Of a stretch of 64,000 bases of DNA, positions 11,837 to 23,153 are shown one piece after another. Numbering within the stretch: the first letter of the stretch is position 1; each line of letters opens with the position of its first letter. The notes under the pieces were generated by a model. It worked only from the letters and a program-made list of their open reading frames with translations. It did not search any database and had not been told where the DNA came from. The position numbers and the translations under genes are program-made. The stretch lies in the NCBI GenBank assembly GCA_007258455.2, contig VDFB02047230.1, forward strand, positions 158,356,635 through 158,420,634, given 5' to 3'. The DNA comes from Sequoia sempervirens (lineage: Eukaryota; Streptophyta; Pinopsida; Cupressales; Cupressaceae).

Positions 11837-12112
11837 TGCAAAAGGGAAACTATAGACAATGGAGAGATTGCATCATAAACCATCTCCAATCACTTCAATT
11901 GTTGCCACATTTGTATGGTTTAGTTCCCCCTCCAAATAATGGTATCTAAAAATATGTTTAGAGTTTTAGAAGGTATGATGTCTTAAAGGTCATGACAATG
12001 CATGTTGATGATGATATTTTGACATGTATTGATCATTGTGATTGTCCTCATATTCTTTGGACTAAGATTTGGGAAATATTTCGATCTTTGTACTCCACCA
12101 TTCCTCAATGAT
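11837..12112 (+). pseudogene. Gag-like fragment, internal to the 10443 element
   Basis: The plus-strand frames read KGNYRQWRDCIINHLQSLQL and then about 60 more residues with two stops, ending near LWTKIWEIF. The GNYRQWRD...L pattern resembles the start of copia-type Gag/UBN2 domains. Beyond it (12112-13600) I see only low-complexity fragments rich in Ser and Leu with many stops, so the element is probably non-autonomous or ruined. Confidence 0.45.
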
Positions 12113-13639
12113 CATGATTTAGAATGTCATGTTGCTCTTCATTCTTCAGACGGGATACCCTATGATGATATTGCTATGTAGGAGCTGAAATATTTGGAAT
12201 GCTTTGAATCTTCAGATGAGGATGTCAAGGGTTCTTCAGATGCTTCTTCTCTATCAGAGATAGTTTATGTACCTTCAACTTCAATAATTCCTTGTCTAGA
12301 GTAATTGATTGAGGCTTCCATCATTCCTATTCAACAAGACATATTAATTTTTCTAGGCTTGGGATCATAGGATGGATTTGTTTCAAGTATTGTAGACTTG
12401 GCTACTTCTATAGGTTTGGAGGACATTCTTGAGGGGATATCTCTCCTCTATGTAAATGAACTACTTTGGAGGGTATTCTTGAGTCTTCACATTCCATTGT
12501 TTTGACCTTGATTGGGGATCTTGGTTTTGGTGAGACTACCTTGGAGGTACTTGATACCATTTTAGAGATTTCATAAATGAGTCTTTTTCTCTCCCATTTC
12601 ATTATGGAGTTGGAGTTTCTTTAGCATCTACCATTGGATTTGCTTCTTCCTAGTGGGAGACATGGTTTGTCGTCATTGGACACTCTTTTAGCTTCAAAAT
12701 TATTTCAATGGTTTTGAGGACACTTCATTCTAGGGGGAAATCTAGTCTCCATCTATTCCTTCAATGGAGGGATCATTGTATTGCTTTCTTTGGATCTTGT
12801 TCAACATCAATTTCCACATAGCCCTATTTTGTCATTTTCTTAATTGATTGGGCATGCACCTGATTTGATTGTAGCGTCTTCATCTTCCTTGGGAAAGGTG
12901 ACACATGAGAAGTTTTCAGAGACATCATCATCATACACTAACAAATACAACCTCATGGGCTTGATTCATTACAACAAAAGCAACTCTAAAAATAAAACAT
13001 ATTATTCAAAGCCACAATTTTCAGTAATGGAGTCACCTTCTACAAACCCAACTTATCCCTTTTAATTTTACCCAATAAGCACCCTAGAATGTTCTAGAAA
13101 ATATAACTTTCCCTTTTGTTTTGGTGCTAAAAATCTCGTCAATTGATTTCTTGCCTAGGAAGATAATTTAATGAAATTCACTTTTTAGTGGGGAAACTTT
13201 GCAGGGCCATAAATGTTGATCCGGTGTTCAATTTGCTATTATATCATTGGAAATCTCTCAAAGAGATATACAACATCAAACCCATTAAAGATTAGTTCAT
13301 CCACTTTTCAAGTTGTTTCAGGGCTTTTAAGTTTTTTCGTATTTGAATTTGAAGCTACATTAGAGAAATTTCTTGGGACAAAAACTTTAATATCTCCCAA
13401 ACTGTATAGGGTATTGAAATGATTCTTTCACCACTAGACATATTTTTTAGTTTCACTCCTTGGGGTAAAATTTTAGGTCCACATGAGCCCATTTATACCA
13501 ACTTCCTAAAAATAGTAAGTGATCATTTTTCACCTTTTCTAACTTCTAACTATCTTACGCCCCTTAAATTCCATCATGGGAATCAAAACAACTAAAGAAA
13601 ATAAGGAAAAATATTTTTTTTGGGTCAAGCAAGATTTCC
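12113..13639. other. No gene recognised
   Basis: Frames are short. A Ser/Asn/Tyr-rich 73-codon frame at 12844-13065 has no motif. This is probably internal or junk sequence between the 439-bp LTR element and the gypsy integrase remnant. Confidence 0.4.
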
Positions 13640-14383
13640 CTACACCGTTGGATGTTCATCACTTTTCAATAGTGGGGGTTAGATTTCATGGGGCCAATTA
13701 ATCCTACTTCAAGTGTTGGTCACACCCATATCCTCAAAGTTCATCTTTTTTTGTTATGAACATGGAATTTCTTTAGCTCATTCATCTAATTATTATCCCT
13801 AAGGTAATGGTCAAGCTAAATCTAACAATAATTTTTTTGTGTCAATCATGAAGAAGCTTGCAGATGAAAATTAAAAGAATTGGAACAAAAAGTTATATGA
13901 GGCTTTATGGTCAGATAGGATTATGAAAAAAAGAGCCATTGGCATGTATCCATTTGAGTTAGTTTATGGTATTGGTTCAACTCTACCTCTTCCATTAGAG
14001 TTGTCAGCCACAAAATTGTAGACTATTTTAGAAGATCAACAGTTCCAAGATTCCCTAGAGAAAAGAACCACATACCTTAATAGGTTGGAAGAGCAAAGGG
14101 AAGGTGTGGTAGATATGATCTCTCTTCACCAATCCTGAGTAAATAAGATCTTTGATAGAAGAGCTAGGCCTATGAATTTCATGGAAGGAGATATGGTATT
14201 GCTATGGGATAAAAGAAGAGAGCCTAAGAGTGCCCATGGAAAGTTTGACTCTTTATGAAAGGGACCTTTTAGAATCCATCAATCATATGGTAACAATGCA
14301 TTCGAATTGTCATATCTAGATGGAACTATCTTGCCACTCCCATATAATAGGAAATACCTCAAGTTGTATCAAATGTAAAATAG
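13640..14383 (+). pseudogene. Ty3/gypsy integrase C-terminal half, decayed
   Basis: Plus-strand frames give DFMGPINPTSSVGHTHIL near 13690 (the GPinP-SS-GH core motif of gypsy integrases) and then a SSNYYP-GNGQAKSNN motif near 13790-13830. After that come KNWNKKLYEALW, YPFELVYGI, and a C-terminal ARPMNFMEGDMVLLWDKRRE and GPFRIHQSYGNNAF stretch. The GPF/Y module is near 14262. At least four stops and frameshifts interrupt it. The upstream RT and RNase H are missing. Confidence 0.85.
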
Positions 14384-15216
14384 GTATTCGTTGTTCTTGT
14401 ATATTAGTAGTTTAGGAGTCTTGGTGTCTGTCACATTGATCCTTTAGTATGTGTATTTGAGTCATGTCATCCTTTATATTTGCTACCTAATGGAGTTTAA
14501 ACTAGATATTCAAGTTTCCTCTGCATCATCGCTAGTCGTTTTCCCTAGTCACAGCCAACTATTGCATTGAATTTGGCCTAGCATAGTTTATATCATTGTT
14601 CAAGGGATTTATTTTTGGTTAATTCTGAGTCTTTTCCATCTTCAAAGTTGTTCAAAGTTGGTTGTACTTGTAAATTTCTCATACTTAACCATTTCTCTTA
14701 AAATTGACCTTTGTAATGATTATTGTCATATACTGTCAAGGTTTCCACAACCTTGTCAACATCCGACAAAGTTCTCACAACCCATGTCTCTTCTACTATT
14801 TTTTTTCTTCTATTGAGTCTTAAAGAGAGCCTTTTGTGGCATTGTCAATTTTTTTTTGGAGATTGCAAGGCTTTTCAAAATATTTCATCTTTCAAAGAAG
14901 CTTTTCTTGAAAGTGAAAGAGATTTAAAAGAAGGAAAAGCAAGATTTCATCTCTATTTAATAACTACCTTCAGGTGCCAATAAGGCTTTTATAACCATGT
15001 CAAGCTTTGACATTGAACGAAGAACTTTTCTTTCCACATACAAAAGGAAAGGATTCTAAGTTGTTCTCTAGTATTCATTAGTATCAAATAAAGTTATGAA
15101 AAATAAGCCAAGTACACATATGGTTCTCACAACCTTAAATGAATCTAACTCATAACTTGAGGCTATTCTTCATTCAATCAAAAGTCGTGAAGGAAAAAGG
15201 GGACATTTGAAGAGAT
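14384..15216. other. Region between gypsy integrase and the following ORF, no clear gene
   Basis: An 86-codon frame at 14723-14983 has no motif. In this type of element the space between integrase and the 3' ORF is usually non-coding. Confidence 0.35.
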
Positions 15217-15700
15217 AGCTAACTATAAGAAAGAAGAGTCTGTCTTGTCACAAGCTGATGGAGATCTCAGTGAAATTTTAGAAATGAGCTTAGAAAAGGC
15301 TGTTGGAGAGAAAATCATTCCATCCAGATATGACCCCATAATATGGAAAAAGAGTGTTGAATGGAATCTTTCATTTTTGAAGAAAAATATTCATGAATAA
15401 AATAAGTTAATAAAGGAGTGCAACCATATCCAAAATGTTCTAATCAAATATTTCTTTGGTTTTGGTTACCAATTAATAAAAGGTGACAACAATGGCACAT
15501 CTATGTTGGAAGAGCTAAAGGAAGGATTCATAAAGGTGATTGATACATTATCTAGTGAAAAAGCCTTCAAGAAAGAAACTATGAAGAATTTAGCTAGAAT
15601 TGACTCTGCTATGTCTTGGCATGAGAATTCTCTTATCAATGTTACTACCAAGGTAGACACCATTCACAAAAATAAGGCCTTATGAAAGCTAAGGACAAAA
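15217..15700 (+). pseudogene. Uncharacterised 3' ORF of the gypsy element
   Basis: A coding-like stretch follows the integrase: acidic/lysine-rich helical sequence with ILEMSLEKAVGEKII, then YDPIIWKKSVEWNLSFLKKN, and after one stop the open frame 15503-15685 (MLEELKEGFIKVIDTLSSEK...). It looks helical or coiled-coil and has no enzyme motif. Position and composition fit the extra ORFs that some plant Ty3/gypsy (Athila/Tat) elements carry 3' of integrase. Function unknown. Confidence 0.45.
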
Positions 15701-17640
15701 ATGTTACAATTCCCCAGCACACTGATATTCAAACTCTCACATAGGAATTCAAGGATTATAAAGCATGTGTGACACCTAGTCAGTAAGTGTCACCAATAGA
15801 CGATACACCCATGGACCCATCTACTCAGCCATTTCAACAATGATCAAATTTCATTTTTAAAGTTTATGTTGTAATGAAAATTCTTTTTGTGGTTCTTTAA
15901 AAGAATCAGTTTTCAAGATTTCAATGAAAATTATGTTTTTTAATGTTTAAATGTGATGCGGACATTTTCTGGGGTCTAAAATTTTGTTCCTTGTTACACT
16001 TTGAAGTAAGAGTGAGAATTGATCAGAAAAGGATCATTTTCAATTTTTCTTATTTTTGAATAATTTCATTGTCTTTGTGCATGAATCTTAATGTGATGTT
16101 TAGGTTTTATAAAAAAGTATTTGAGCTTTGATAAATACAAGAATATTACCTCTCTTTGTGGATTTTGTATTCTATTGTGTTATATTTTTTGTCCTTAGAA
16201 AGGAGCGAAGTTGGAATCTGTTTAGTCTATCCATTTGTTGTTGATATCTCAATATTTGAGTTGTAGTATTGGTGACATTTATGTTTTAAATCTTATTTGA
16301 ATTTTTTGAAAGTTCATTTTGATCGCATTTGCATTATAGCTATGAGTAAGTGTTAGTTTTCCTTTACTACTTTCTTGTTAAAAGTATACCTGCCTTTTTT
16401 TAATTCAAAAATATAAAAACCTCTTCTTATGATGGAGTTGTGCCTTAATTAAAATTCAGAGGTGTATAGGAGAAAAGTTGCACCCCTTGTGTAAATTCCC
16501 CTTTTACATCCCTCCACCTTAGAAAATTGAATCTGAATGATAAATTCCACATCAATCACCTACCTTCCATCCACTTGGTGTTTGTCCTATGTGTTGGTGG
16601 GGGAATTTTTGTTGGGGATGCAAGCACGACGCTCTGTCATCCTTGACAGATTCTTGCCTTTGGAGTTTGCAAGGATGTTACGTTCTCCATTGGGCATGAA
16701 GCGTAATGCCTTTGTGTTGACCAATCGACCTAAAAATGACTCTTTTCCTCCCAATCTTCCTTAAAATGCATAATTTTCACTATCACTTCATCTCTTTATC
16801 TATCACTTCAATCTTCTTCACAATTCTAGCCATCTATTGGACCTCTTGAGAATTTTCATACACTCCATTGAGCATTACAACAACTGGTTACTCCATCAAC
16901 TTCATTTTGTACGTGTTGTGCTACCATAGAAGCTGTGAGGTGGTATTGCTTCACTATCCTCTCTTGTTGTGGTTTGATAGAGTAGCATTGTATCTTTTGT
17001 AGTGTTCAGTACTTCCTTTCTATTTTCTTTATCATATTTTCTACTCCTTGGATTTCTTGGCTGTCTGTGGAGGTGGAAACACCAAAGTGGGGGTTTGACT
17101 AAGGCAAAACCCTATACAACCCAACATTTTTCCCTCTCTTGACTATGTATAGGTGAATGTGCATGTGGATCTTGCTAGCGAACTAGAGTTTCAGTAAGTT
17201 GATCTTTGTTACCCTCACTTTCATCTACCTTCTTTATCACTTATATAATTATTTCTTGTACTTCATCATTTGTTTATTTCGATAAACTTTTTTAGCTAGT
17301 AAGTTAGTAGGTTTTTCTCATTTCTTGCATTGTACTTTTCACTTTCTATCTATATGGACGCCAACACACCAAAGAGATGCCAGCACGCCATGCCATCATC
17401 CTTGAGTCACGTTGTTGTCCTCGGGTAGAGAGATGTTTGAGGTGTAGTTAAGATTCTAGAAACTGGCTTGTCTAGCCCCATTCAAATTTTTTGGATCTGT
17501 AGAGTGATAAAAGCACTTGAGAGTGCTCTCCATTTTATATCCTTTCCTTAAACACCCATTAGCTTGAGGTAAGATAGGGAAGCCCTTCACTCTAGGATCT
17601 TTGTGAGCTGGAGCCTTGGTGTGGTTGGTCCCCCTACCTT
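15701..17640. other. Probable gypsy 3' end and LTR material, boundaries unresolved
   Basis: No coding domain is seen (75 codons at 16537-16764 without motif). The right end finishes ...CCTTACA just before a PBS at 17646, so the part left of 17643 is probably the 5' LTR of the next element. Its start could not be fixed because no second copy is present. Confidence 0.4.
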
Positions 17641-17645
17641 ACATT

Positions 17646-17660
17646 TTTGGTGAACCTGAC
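17646..17660 (+). other. Primer-binding site of a gypsy-type element
   Basis: TTGGTGAACCTGACGTG follows a CTTACA end. The same TGGTGAACC core is the PBS of the large minus-strand element at 33074, so both use the same tRNA type. Confidence 0.6.
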
Positions 17661-17878
17661 GTGAACTATTTTGGTTTCATTTAGTAGTACTAAAAATTCC
17701 TTCATCCTAGGAGTGTTGTAGGTGTGAGAGTTGCGAGGCATTTCACCTTGCAACCCAACCTGCGACTCCTGGTGGTGTAGTTGGAAGGTTCCATAAGCAT
17801 TGTAGAATGAAACCTTAGTTGGGTCATTTTCTAATTGTGAAACCTTTGGAGGCTCTGTGAAAGTCATGTCTAGTATAT

Positions 17879-18470
17879 GTGATGGCTTCCTTTTTGCACC
17901 TACCCATCCCATTCGTTCAGCCCATGAGTAGTTCTCCTAGCATAACTTTCACATCACATGACTTATCAATGGGTCATAATAGAGAGCCATCTCCTCTATA
18001 CATCCCCGCGCGAATCAACAAAAACACTGTGATAGGTGTTCTTGTTGACTCGATATGTTAGGTGAATGTGATTACTGAGGAGATTATGTTGATTAATTCC
18101 CTACACAAAGATGGGTATGATGCATCTAAGAGTACCATCCATGCATAGAATACTTTCTATACCTCCCCTTGGTTGCATCACCTTGTCGATCCTTATTGGA
18201 CCTAAATCAATAAACTTACCCTTTGAAACAATCTCGAGGTCTGAACTCTTTAGGGTGAAACTGGGCAACCCCTGGTTAGTCACTATGAATGCAGTTCCCT
18301 TGGTAGTGCATAAATGTTTGAAATTCATCCATGAGGGTTCAGTGCATGTAATCCATGACACCAGCTATAAACCGCTAGTTGCACGTGGTAGCTATTCATT
18401 GGATCACTTTTGGCATGTGCCCTCGGGTCCGCTCCCTCCTAGGATGGACCTCTTGTACTGAACCTATGTG
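17879..18470 (+). pseudogene. Ty3/gypsy aspartic protease region
   Basis: Frames read YIPARINKNTVIGVLVDSIC and VNVITEEIMLIN (the retropepsin LVD-G-VNVI region with the DSG Gly replaced). After a shift come GCITLSILIGPKSINLPF, VKLGNPWLVTMNAVPLVVHK and CLKF, matching the LG-PW--MKAVPS-HQ-LKF signature that follows retropepsin in plant gypsy elements. Stops and at least one frameshift are present. No RT follows. Confidence 0.75.
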
Positions 18471-18559
18471 AAGTACAAGAAGGGGTGCTTAATGCTTAAG
18501 GTGAGATAACCTCCATCTCCTTATGCTATTTCACATAGGGAATGCTTGAAAGTTGATAG

Positions 18560-19870
18560 TGATGCCACCTTGGCTCAAAGAAGGGAGGAAGAGAAGCATG
18601 CTCGAGGTTCTTCTTCCTCCTCTTCCACTATCCCACTAGTCGCTTCCTCTCTTCCTATTGTGGCATCATCAGATTCTGCTCCTAATTGATAGATTATCTT
18701 ATGGTGCTTGCTTGGTGAAAGCTCAAGTGTCTAGTGTTTGAACTTCCCGTTCTACCTACGGTGCCTAGGCCCGTTTGGTATGGAAAGGGGAAGGCTTCTT
18801 GTGGGCAGTCTTCTATGTCTTGGCCTTTGCGGCCTCCCACCACTCCTACTCCCAAGGAAGTGAATGGGAAGAGACCCACTGTCAAGGCATTAGAGATCGC
18901 TCCCCCTACTATCATTTCAGTCCCTCAATCTCTCCCTCCTACTCCTGTCCAGGAGTCTCTCCCTTTGCCAGAAATGGTCATGACAAAAACTCTGATGGCT
19001 GAGTAGGAGTCTTCTGTCCTATCTCAACTTTTGGCCTCTAGCTCCTAGAGTCATAGGAATCACCTTGTGTGGGAGCGCACACATCATTAAAAGGCTCTGG
19101 CCACTAAGTAGTCCACTCTACAGAGGAAGGAAGAGGAGTCAACTGCACCTGTTTCAAGGCCTACTATTGTGTCCTCCTCTCTTGTCCCCTTTGCTTAAGT
19201 TTAGTCAACCTCAATGTTGCTTCTAGCTCCTGTTGTGAGTGTAAACACCCCTAAGCCTAAAAAGGTGCATGTATTTATTGCTCCATCATTCAATCCCCCT
19301 CTCTTGATGTCCCTCCTAGACATCTTGCCATTTTTGAAACTCGTGGACATGTTGAATACCTCGGTGGTGTTTGATGCAGTTTTCTCCTTCTCTACACCTT
19401 CTGCCTCATCTGTGGGAAACTCACATCCTTTGACTAAGTGGAAGATGGAGGTTGGCCCCGTCATTAATGGGGGCGAAAGAGGAGTAAACCTTCTTTAGAG
19501 GGTGGTCCTACATTGGCATGTGTCATCCTAGTGTTGGAGGAAGTTCTAGCATCCCCTGAGTTCTTCACTACTCCCGAGTCACTTAGTGAGCCTAGCAATG
19601 AATCTCGGGTGCCACCTCCCTTGTCTGATGGGTAACACATGGAACTCTTGTGAAGTGCATGTTTAACTCTTTGGACGAGGTCTCAACCCTATTAGTGATC
19701 TTTGTGAAGTCACTAACCTTTGCTTCACAAGAATTGAGTGGAGAAGACCTTGCAGGGGCTTCTTCCTTGGCTCTTGTTGTGGGAGGGTCAGAGAGTTCCC
19801 CCTTGATATTCCACCCTTGCAGGCTCATCTTCCTTCCCCGTATAATGATCTAGATTGGGAGGCCTATGAC
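18560..19870 (+). pseudogene. Ser/Pro/Thr-rich reading frames downstream of the protease
   Basis: Broken frames (18734-19006, 19214-19498, 19650-19853) encode low-complexity Pro/Ser/Thr-rich protein without a known domain. The expected RT, RNase H and integrase are missing between the protease and the 3' end, so the element is internally deleted or non-autonomous and this may be its extra 3' ORF. Function unknown. Confidence 0.35.
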
Positions 19871-20088
19871 CTCTTGGTTGATGAGTGTTAGGGGGACACC
19901 TCTTCTTTACCTTCAGATTAGATGTGTGTGTTTTGTTGTGTTCCCTTGTGCTTGCATATAAATGTGTTCCTAGATGACCCTTTTCACCCTTGTAGGTGCT
20001 TGGATACAGGAGTGTTTTTGTAACGTAAAACTTCTTCTATTAGTGGAATCATTCTTCCTATGTTATGTTTATTGATTTTTCAATAATT

Positions 20089-20197
20089 GGGGACAATGCA
20101 AAGTGCTGGGGAATTTAGGCTTCCCTTCCATGTTGACCCAATTTTTTATTTTGTCTTCTCATGCATTCTTCATATTGTTTAATAAGGTAGGGGTTGA
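20089..20197 (+). other. 3' non-coding end with GGGGACAATGCAAAG motif and PPT
   Basis: TTGGGGACAATGCAAAGTGCTGGGG (20090-20114) resembles the conserved G-rich motif found near the 3' end of plant Tat/Ogre-type gypsy internal regions. AAGGTAGGGGTTGA (20184-20197) is a plausible polypurine tract directly before a TGTTGG start. Confidence 0.55.
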
Positions 20198-20690
20198 TGT
20201 TGGAAATATGTGCCTCAAACAATATAGGCTGAAACCTCCATTAGAGCCAAGTTAGTGTGACATCTTCATTGTCTAGCTAACTAACAGTTTGATTCATCAT
20301 GTTTTGCACAGGTCGCTGTGACCTTGCAAGAGTCTTGCCGAACGATTACTGTGGAGTCTATCGCTGTGAAAAGGAGTACTCATTATGACCTCATAGCACT
20401 CAGGAGACCTTTGGTCGACAGGCCATTCACTCATGAATCAGAGAGACTCATAGCCATTGGGGTTTCAGAGTGACTTCAACACTTGGGGAGAAGTCTTAGC
20501 GAACAATGAATGTCTTACCGATAGGAATTCATATGTTGTCTTTGCTGTAACAAAGAGTCTCGGAGAAAGGTCTTAGCGATAGATGAAAGTCATGCCGATA
20601 GGGACACACTCGGGAGTTATCGATATAACACTAAGGCTTCGTTATGAAGTCTAGGCGAAAGCTAATGTAGATTCAATCATGACCACTAAT
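20198..20690 (+). mobile_element. Truncated LTR of the gypsy fragment
   Basis: It starts TGTTGGAAATATG after the PPT. Inside, GAGAA-GTCTTAGCGA...GTC-T-CCGATAGG recurs at about 20488 and 20563 (75-bp period). It is lost by about 20700, where minus-strand gypsy sequence begins. No 5' partner was recognised. Confidence 0.5.
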
Positions 20691-20939
20691 GATGCTTAGG
20701 ATAAATGAGGGAATGAGTGGAAAAATACAAATGAGTTGTAGAAACCCAAACCAAGGAAATAAATGAAATTGGGAATGGTTGTAGGTTTCATAGGGAAGGG
20801 AAATGAGGAATTCATGAATAAAAAATTATTGAAGACATGTGGACTTAGAATTTTTTTATTGTTGAAGAAAGCGCCAAAATTAGCTTTAACTTGGAACATG
20901 TTCCTCTTTTAGGAACAACAAGAATCTAATAACTCTTTG

Positions 20940-21230
20940 ATGCAAACTATGATAAACCAAAGGGAACCCAAGGACGGCATAAAGTATCTACAAAATAGAG
21001 TAAAACATAAACAAACATAATAGATAATTTATAGGAATCACACTTAAAATATTTGGCCACATCCTTGGACAATGTGAACCAAAAGTATCTTGCTCTAATC
21101 ACCTTACAAGAAGTATTCTTTGACATGAAGTGTCCCACACAAACCCTTTGATGACACTCACTTATTACATATATTTTTATCCATTTAAGAATGTGAGACT
21201 TAACAATCATATTCAAATTAAATAGCATTA
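20940..21230 (-). pseudogene. Resident gypsy element: integrase zinc-binding region
   Basis: On the minus strand, CHQRVCVGHFMSKNTSCKVI and RARYFWFTLSKDVAKYFKCD match the HHCC-type gypsy integrase N-terminal pattern (H-GH-G-T-KI-R--YYWP-L--D---Y---C). The catalytic core that should follow to the left is not recognisable. Confidence 0.75.
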
Positions 21231-21473
21231 TAATAATACATATATTTGAGTTTCCAAATTCAAAGTTTTCTTTTGATAGTCATTTATTCTTCGAAACTCA
21301 AGGTTTCCATGCAAAATATACATATACCAAGGATCAATATTTAAAAGGCAAGAAAAAGGTATTGATTTAGAGCTTACCCCATGTATTGTAGCTACATATA
21401 TATTAGCATCTATCATCAACTTTGATAATCCTTAACCTTTGGTTAACTTTATAGTTTGCACCTATCCTAGATT

Positions 21474-21815
21474 TTATTGATGCACTTGCATATTTTTTCC
21501 CAAAGCTTCTTGTTGAATGGAGATATATCTTACAGTGGTGTTGGGATCATATGCAATGATTGTTGCTCCCATGAAATATGATCTTAAAAAGTTAACATCC
21601 CTATTAAGAGCATATAAGCCTATTTCTCTATGATAGAGTAATTGATTTTTTTTTTTTGAATGACTTGTTAAGTAAGGCAATAGGATTTTCATACCCATCA
21701 ACATTTTCTTGAAATAAAACAACAAAAATGGTGTAGAAGGAATATAATTAAAATAATTGGAGTGATTGAAGAAATTAGGGCTTACTGATACTAGTACCTC
21801 CTTAATTTCCATGAA
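21474..21815 (-). pseudogene. Resident gypsy element: RNase H region
   Basis: The minus-strand frame carries PYLTHSKKKNQLLYHREIGL followed by YALNRDVNFLRSYFMGATII. This matches the I-Y-SR-L---E-NY---EKE-LA--------R-Y--G--- pattern of gypsy RNase H, and the polypeptide continues through QVHQ to a stop. It lies between RT and integrase as expected. Confidence 0.75.
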
Positions 21816-22004
21816 TGAATTATTTGATTCCTTGTTCTAGCTGGTTGATTTTCATTTCTTAAGCACCATTGAAATATTATTTTTCTCAACAAGGTTACGT
21901 AAAAATTATTTACAAAGTTGATTTAACCGAAGAAGGATTGTACTACCTCTAATCATCCTAGGCTATGGAATGGGTTCTCTTAATTTTACTATTTTTACTC
22001 TTAA

Positions 22005-22420
22005 TGTGTGTTATTTTTTGTTGATCAAACTCTTTGACATAACCCAATTGGATAATAAGAATCCATCCATCATGGACACTAACTTTGGAAATTTCACTCT
22101 TTGCAACAAATGATCCATGCTAGGCAATGGGTAATTGTCTTTGAGGGACTTGATGTTCAAATTTAATAAGTATACACAAAGTTGTATGTATCCATCTTTA
22201 TTTCTCATCCGGATAAAATCCAAAACCCACTTTGAATGTTTGATGGACTTGATTATACCTCCCTTTTTTAAATTCATCAATTATTTCAACATTTGAGGGA
22301 TAGTGCCAAATTGATTGGCCTTTATGACTACCTAAATATTTTTTCCATGAGCTCGTAAGGAATTTTATGTTGGAACAAGTCCTCCTTGTAGACTATTAAC
22401 TCATCACATGACTACATAAA
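22005..22420 (-). pseudogene. Resident gypsy element: reverse transcriptase
   Basis: On the minus strand, an FQHKIPYELMEKIFR pre-RT motif (about 22330-22370) is followed by SKWVLDFIRMRNKDGYIQLC, then LNIKSLKDNYPLPSMDHLLQ and VSMMDGF. This is the gypsy RT pattern (VRKK-G-IRLCVDFR-LN--SLKDNYPLP-MD--LQ, then DGFSGYNQ). The conserved DYRDLN is degraded (YLLNLN), so it is inactive. The second half with YIDD was not recognised. Confidence 0.85.
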
Positions 22421-22749
22421 CTTCCGCAATAAAGTTATCAATATTTTATTTTTAGTACTTTCAACTTCATATTAATGTAATTCATCTTTGGTGTGTCATC
22501 AATCCCAAGTTTCACACCTTCCACAACACTCTCATTCAATGAATTAATTTTGGTCTTCTAGCAATCCACACTATCAAACACTCCCTCTAATGGTATAAGA
22601 CCTATGCATATTATATTAGTTTTTAAGTTGTACTACTTCATTCCCAACTATAATTTCCTTCATACCTTCTATTTCAACTATAGGCTTCCTATCAATCAAC
22701 CATCCATCAAAATAATCCATTCAAATTAATAACTTGCAAATCTATTGAT

Positions 22750-23153
22750 CATTATTATACACTTTATATTGTATATGTTATCTAGTATAGTAGGCCTTGT
22801 GAGAAAATCAACATTGTTTGTATTAAGAAAACATAAAATGCAAGTCAAACTTAGATTATTTTATAGCCAAATCAATAGTTGCAATATTCTATGATAGATT
22901 GACACATTAAATCTTAACTTCAAAAAATAATTCAAAAGTGTCCCAAATAGCATTATGGTGAATCTTTAAACTCTTAATATGTTTTGCTCCATAGTCACCT
23001 TTCAGCTACAAATCAACCAACTCTAAATCTCCACAAATCCATTCTAGCATTTCTCTCCATCCTTGTGAGAAATGTTCAATCCCAACATAAGGGTCTCACA
23101 CTCCATGATGTTATTACTACACTATAAAGACCTGAAATATTCACCCTAGAGAG
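22750..23153 (-). pseudogene. Resident gypsy element: second RNase H (aRH), C-terminal part
   Basis: Reading minus from 23130 gives NNIMECETLMLGLNISHKDG, matching the TNN-AEYEAL-LGL- helix of RVT_3-type RNase H. A WICGDLELVDL-like strand follows, then a WDTFELFFEVK-like segment and a TRPTILDNIYN motif. The last is reminiscent of the RPSIPDN linker between aRH and RT in some plant gypsy polyproteins. The N-terminal part of this domain is 11.5 kb away at 34699-34745, because element 23154-34698 inserted into it. Confidence 0.75.
23149..23153. repeat. Imperfect target duplication, left (GAGAG)
   Basis: GAGAG precedes the left LTR. GAGAT (34699-34703) follows the right LTR. Four of five bases match, and the interrupted aRH frame supports these as the true ends. 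Confidence 0.6.
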
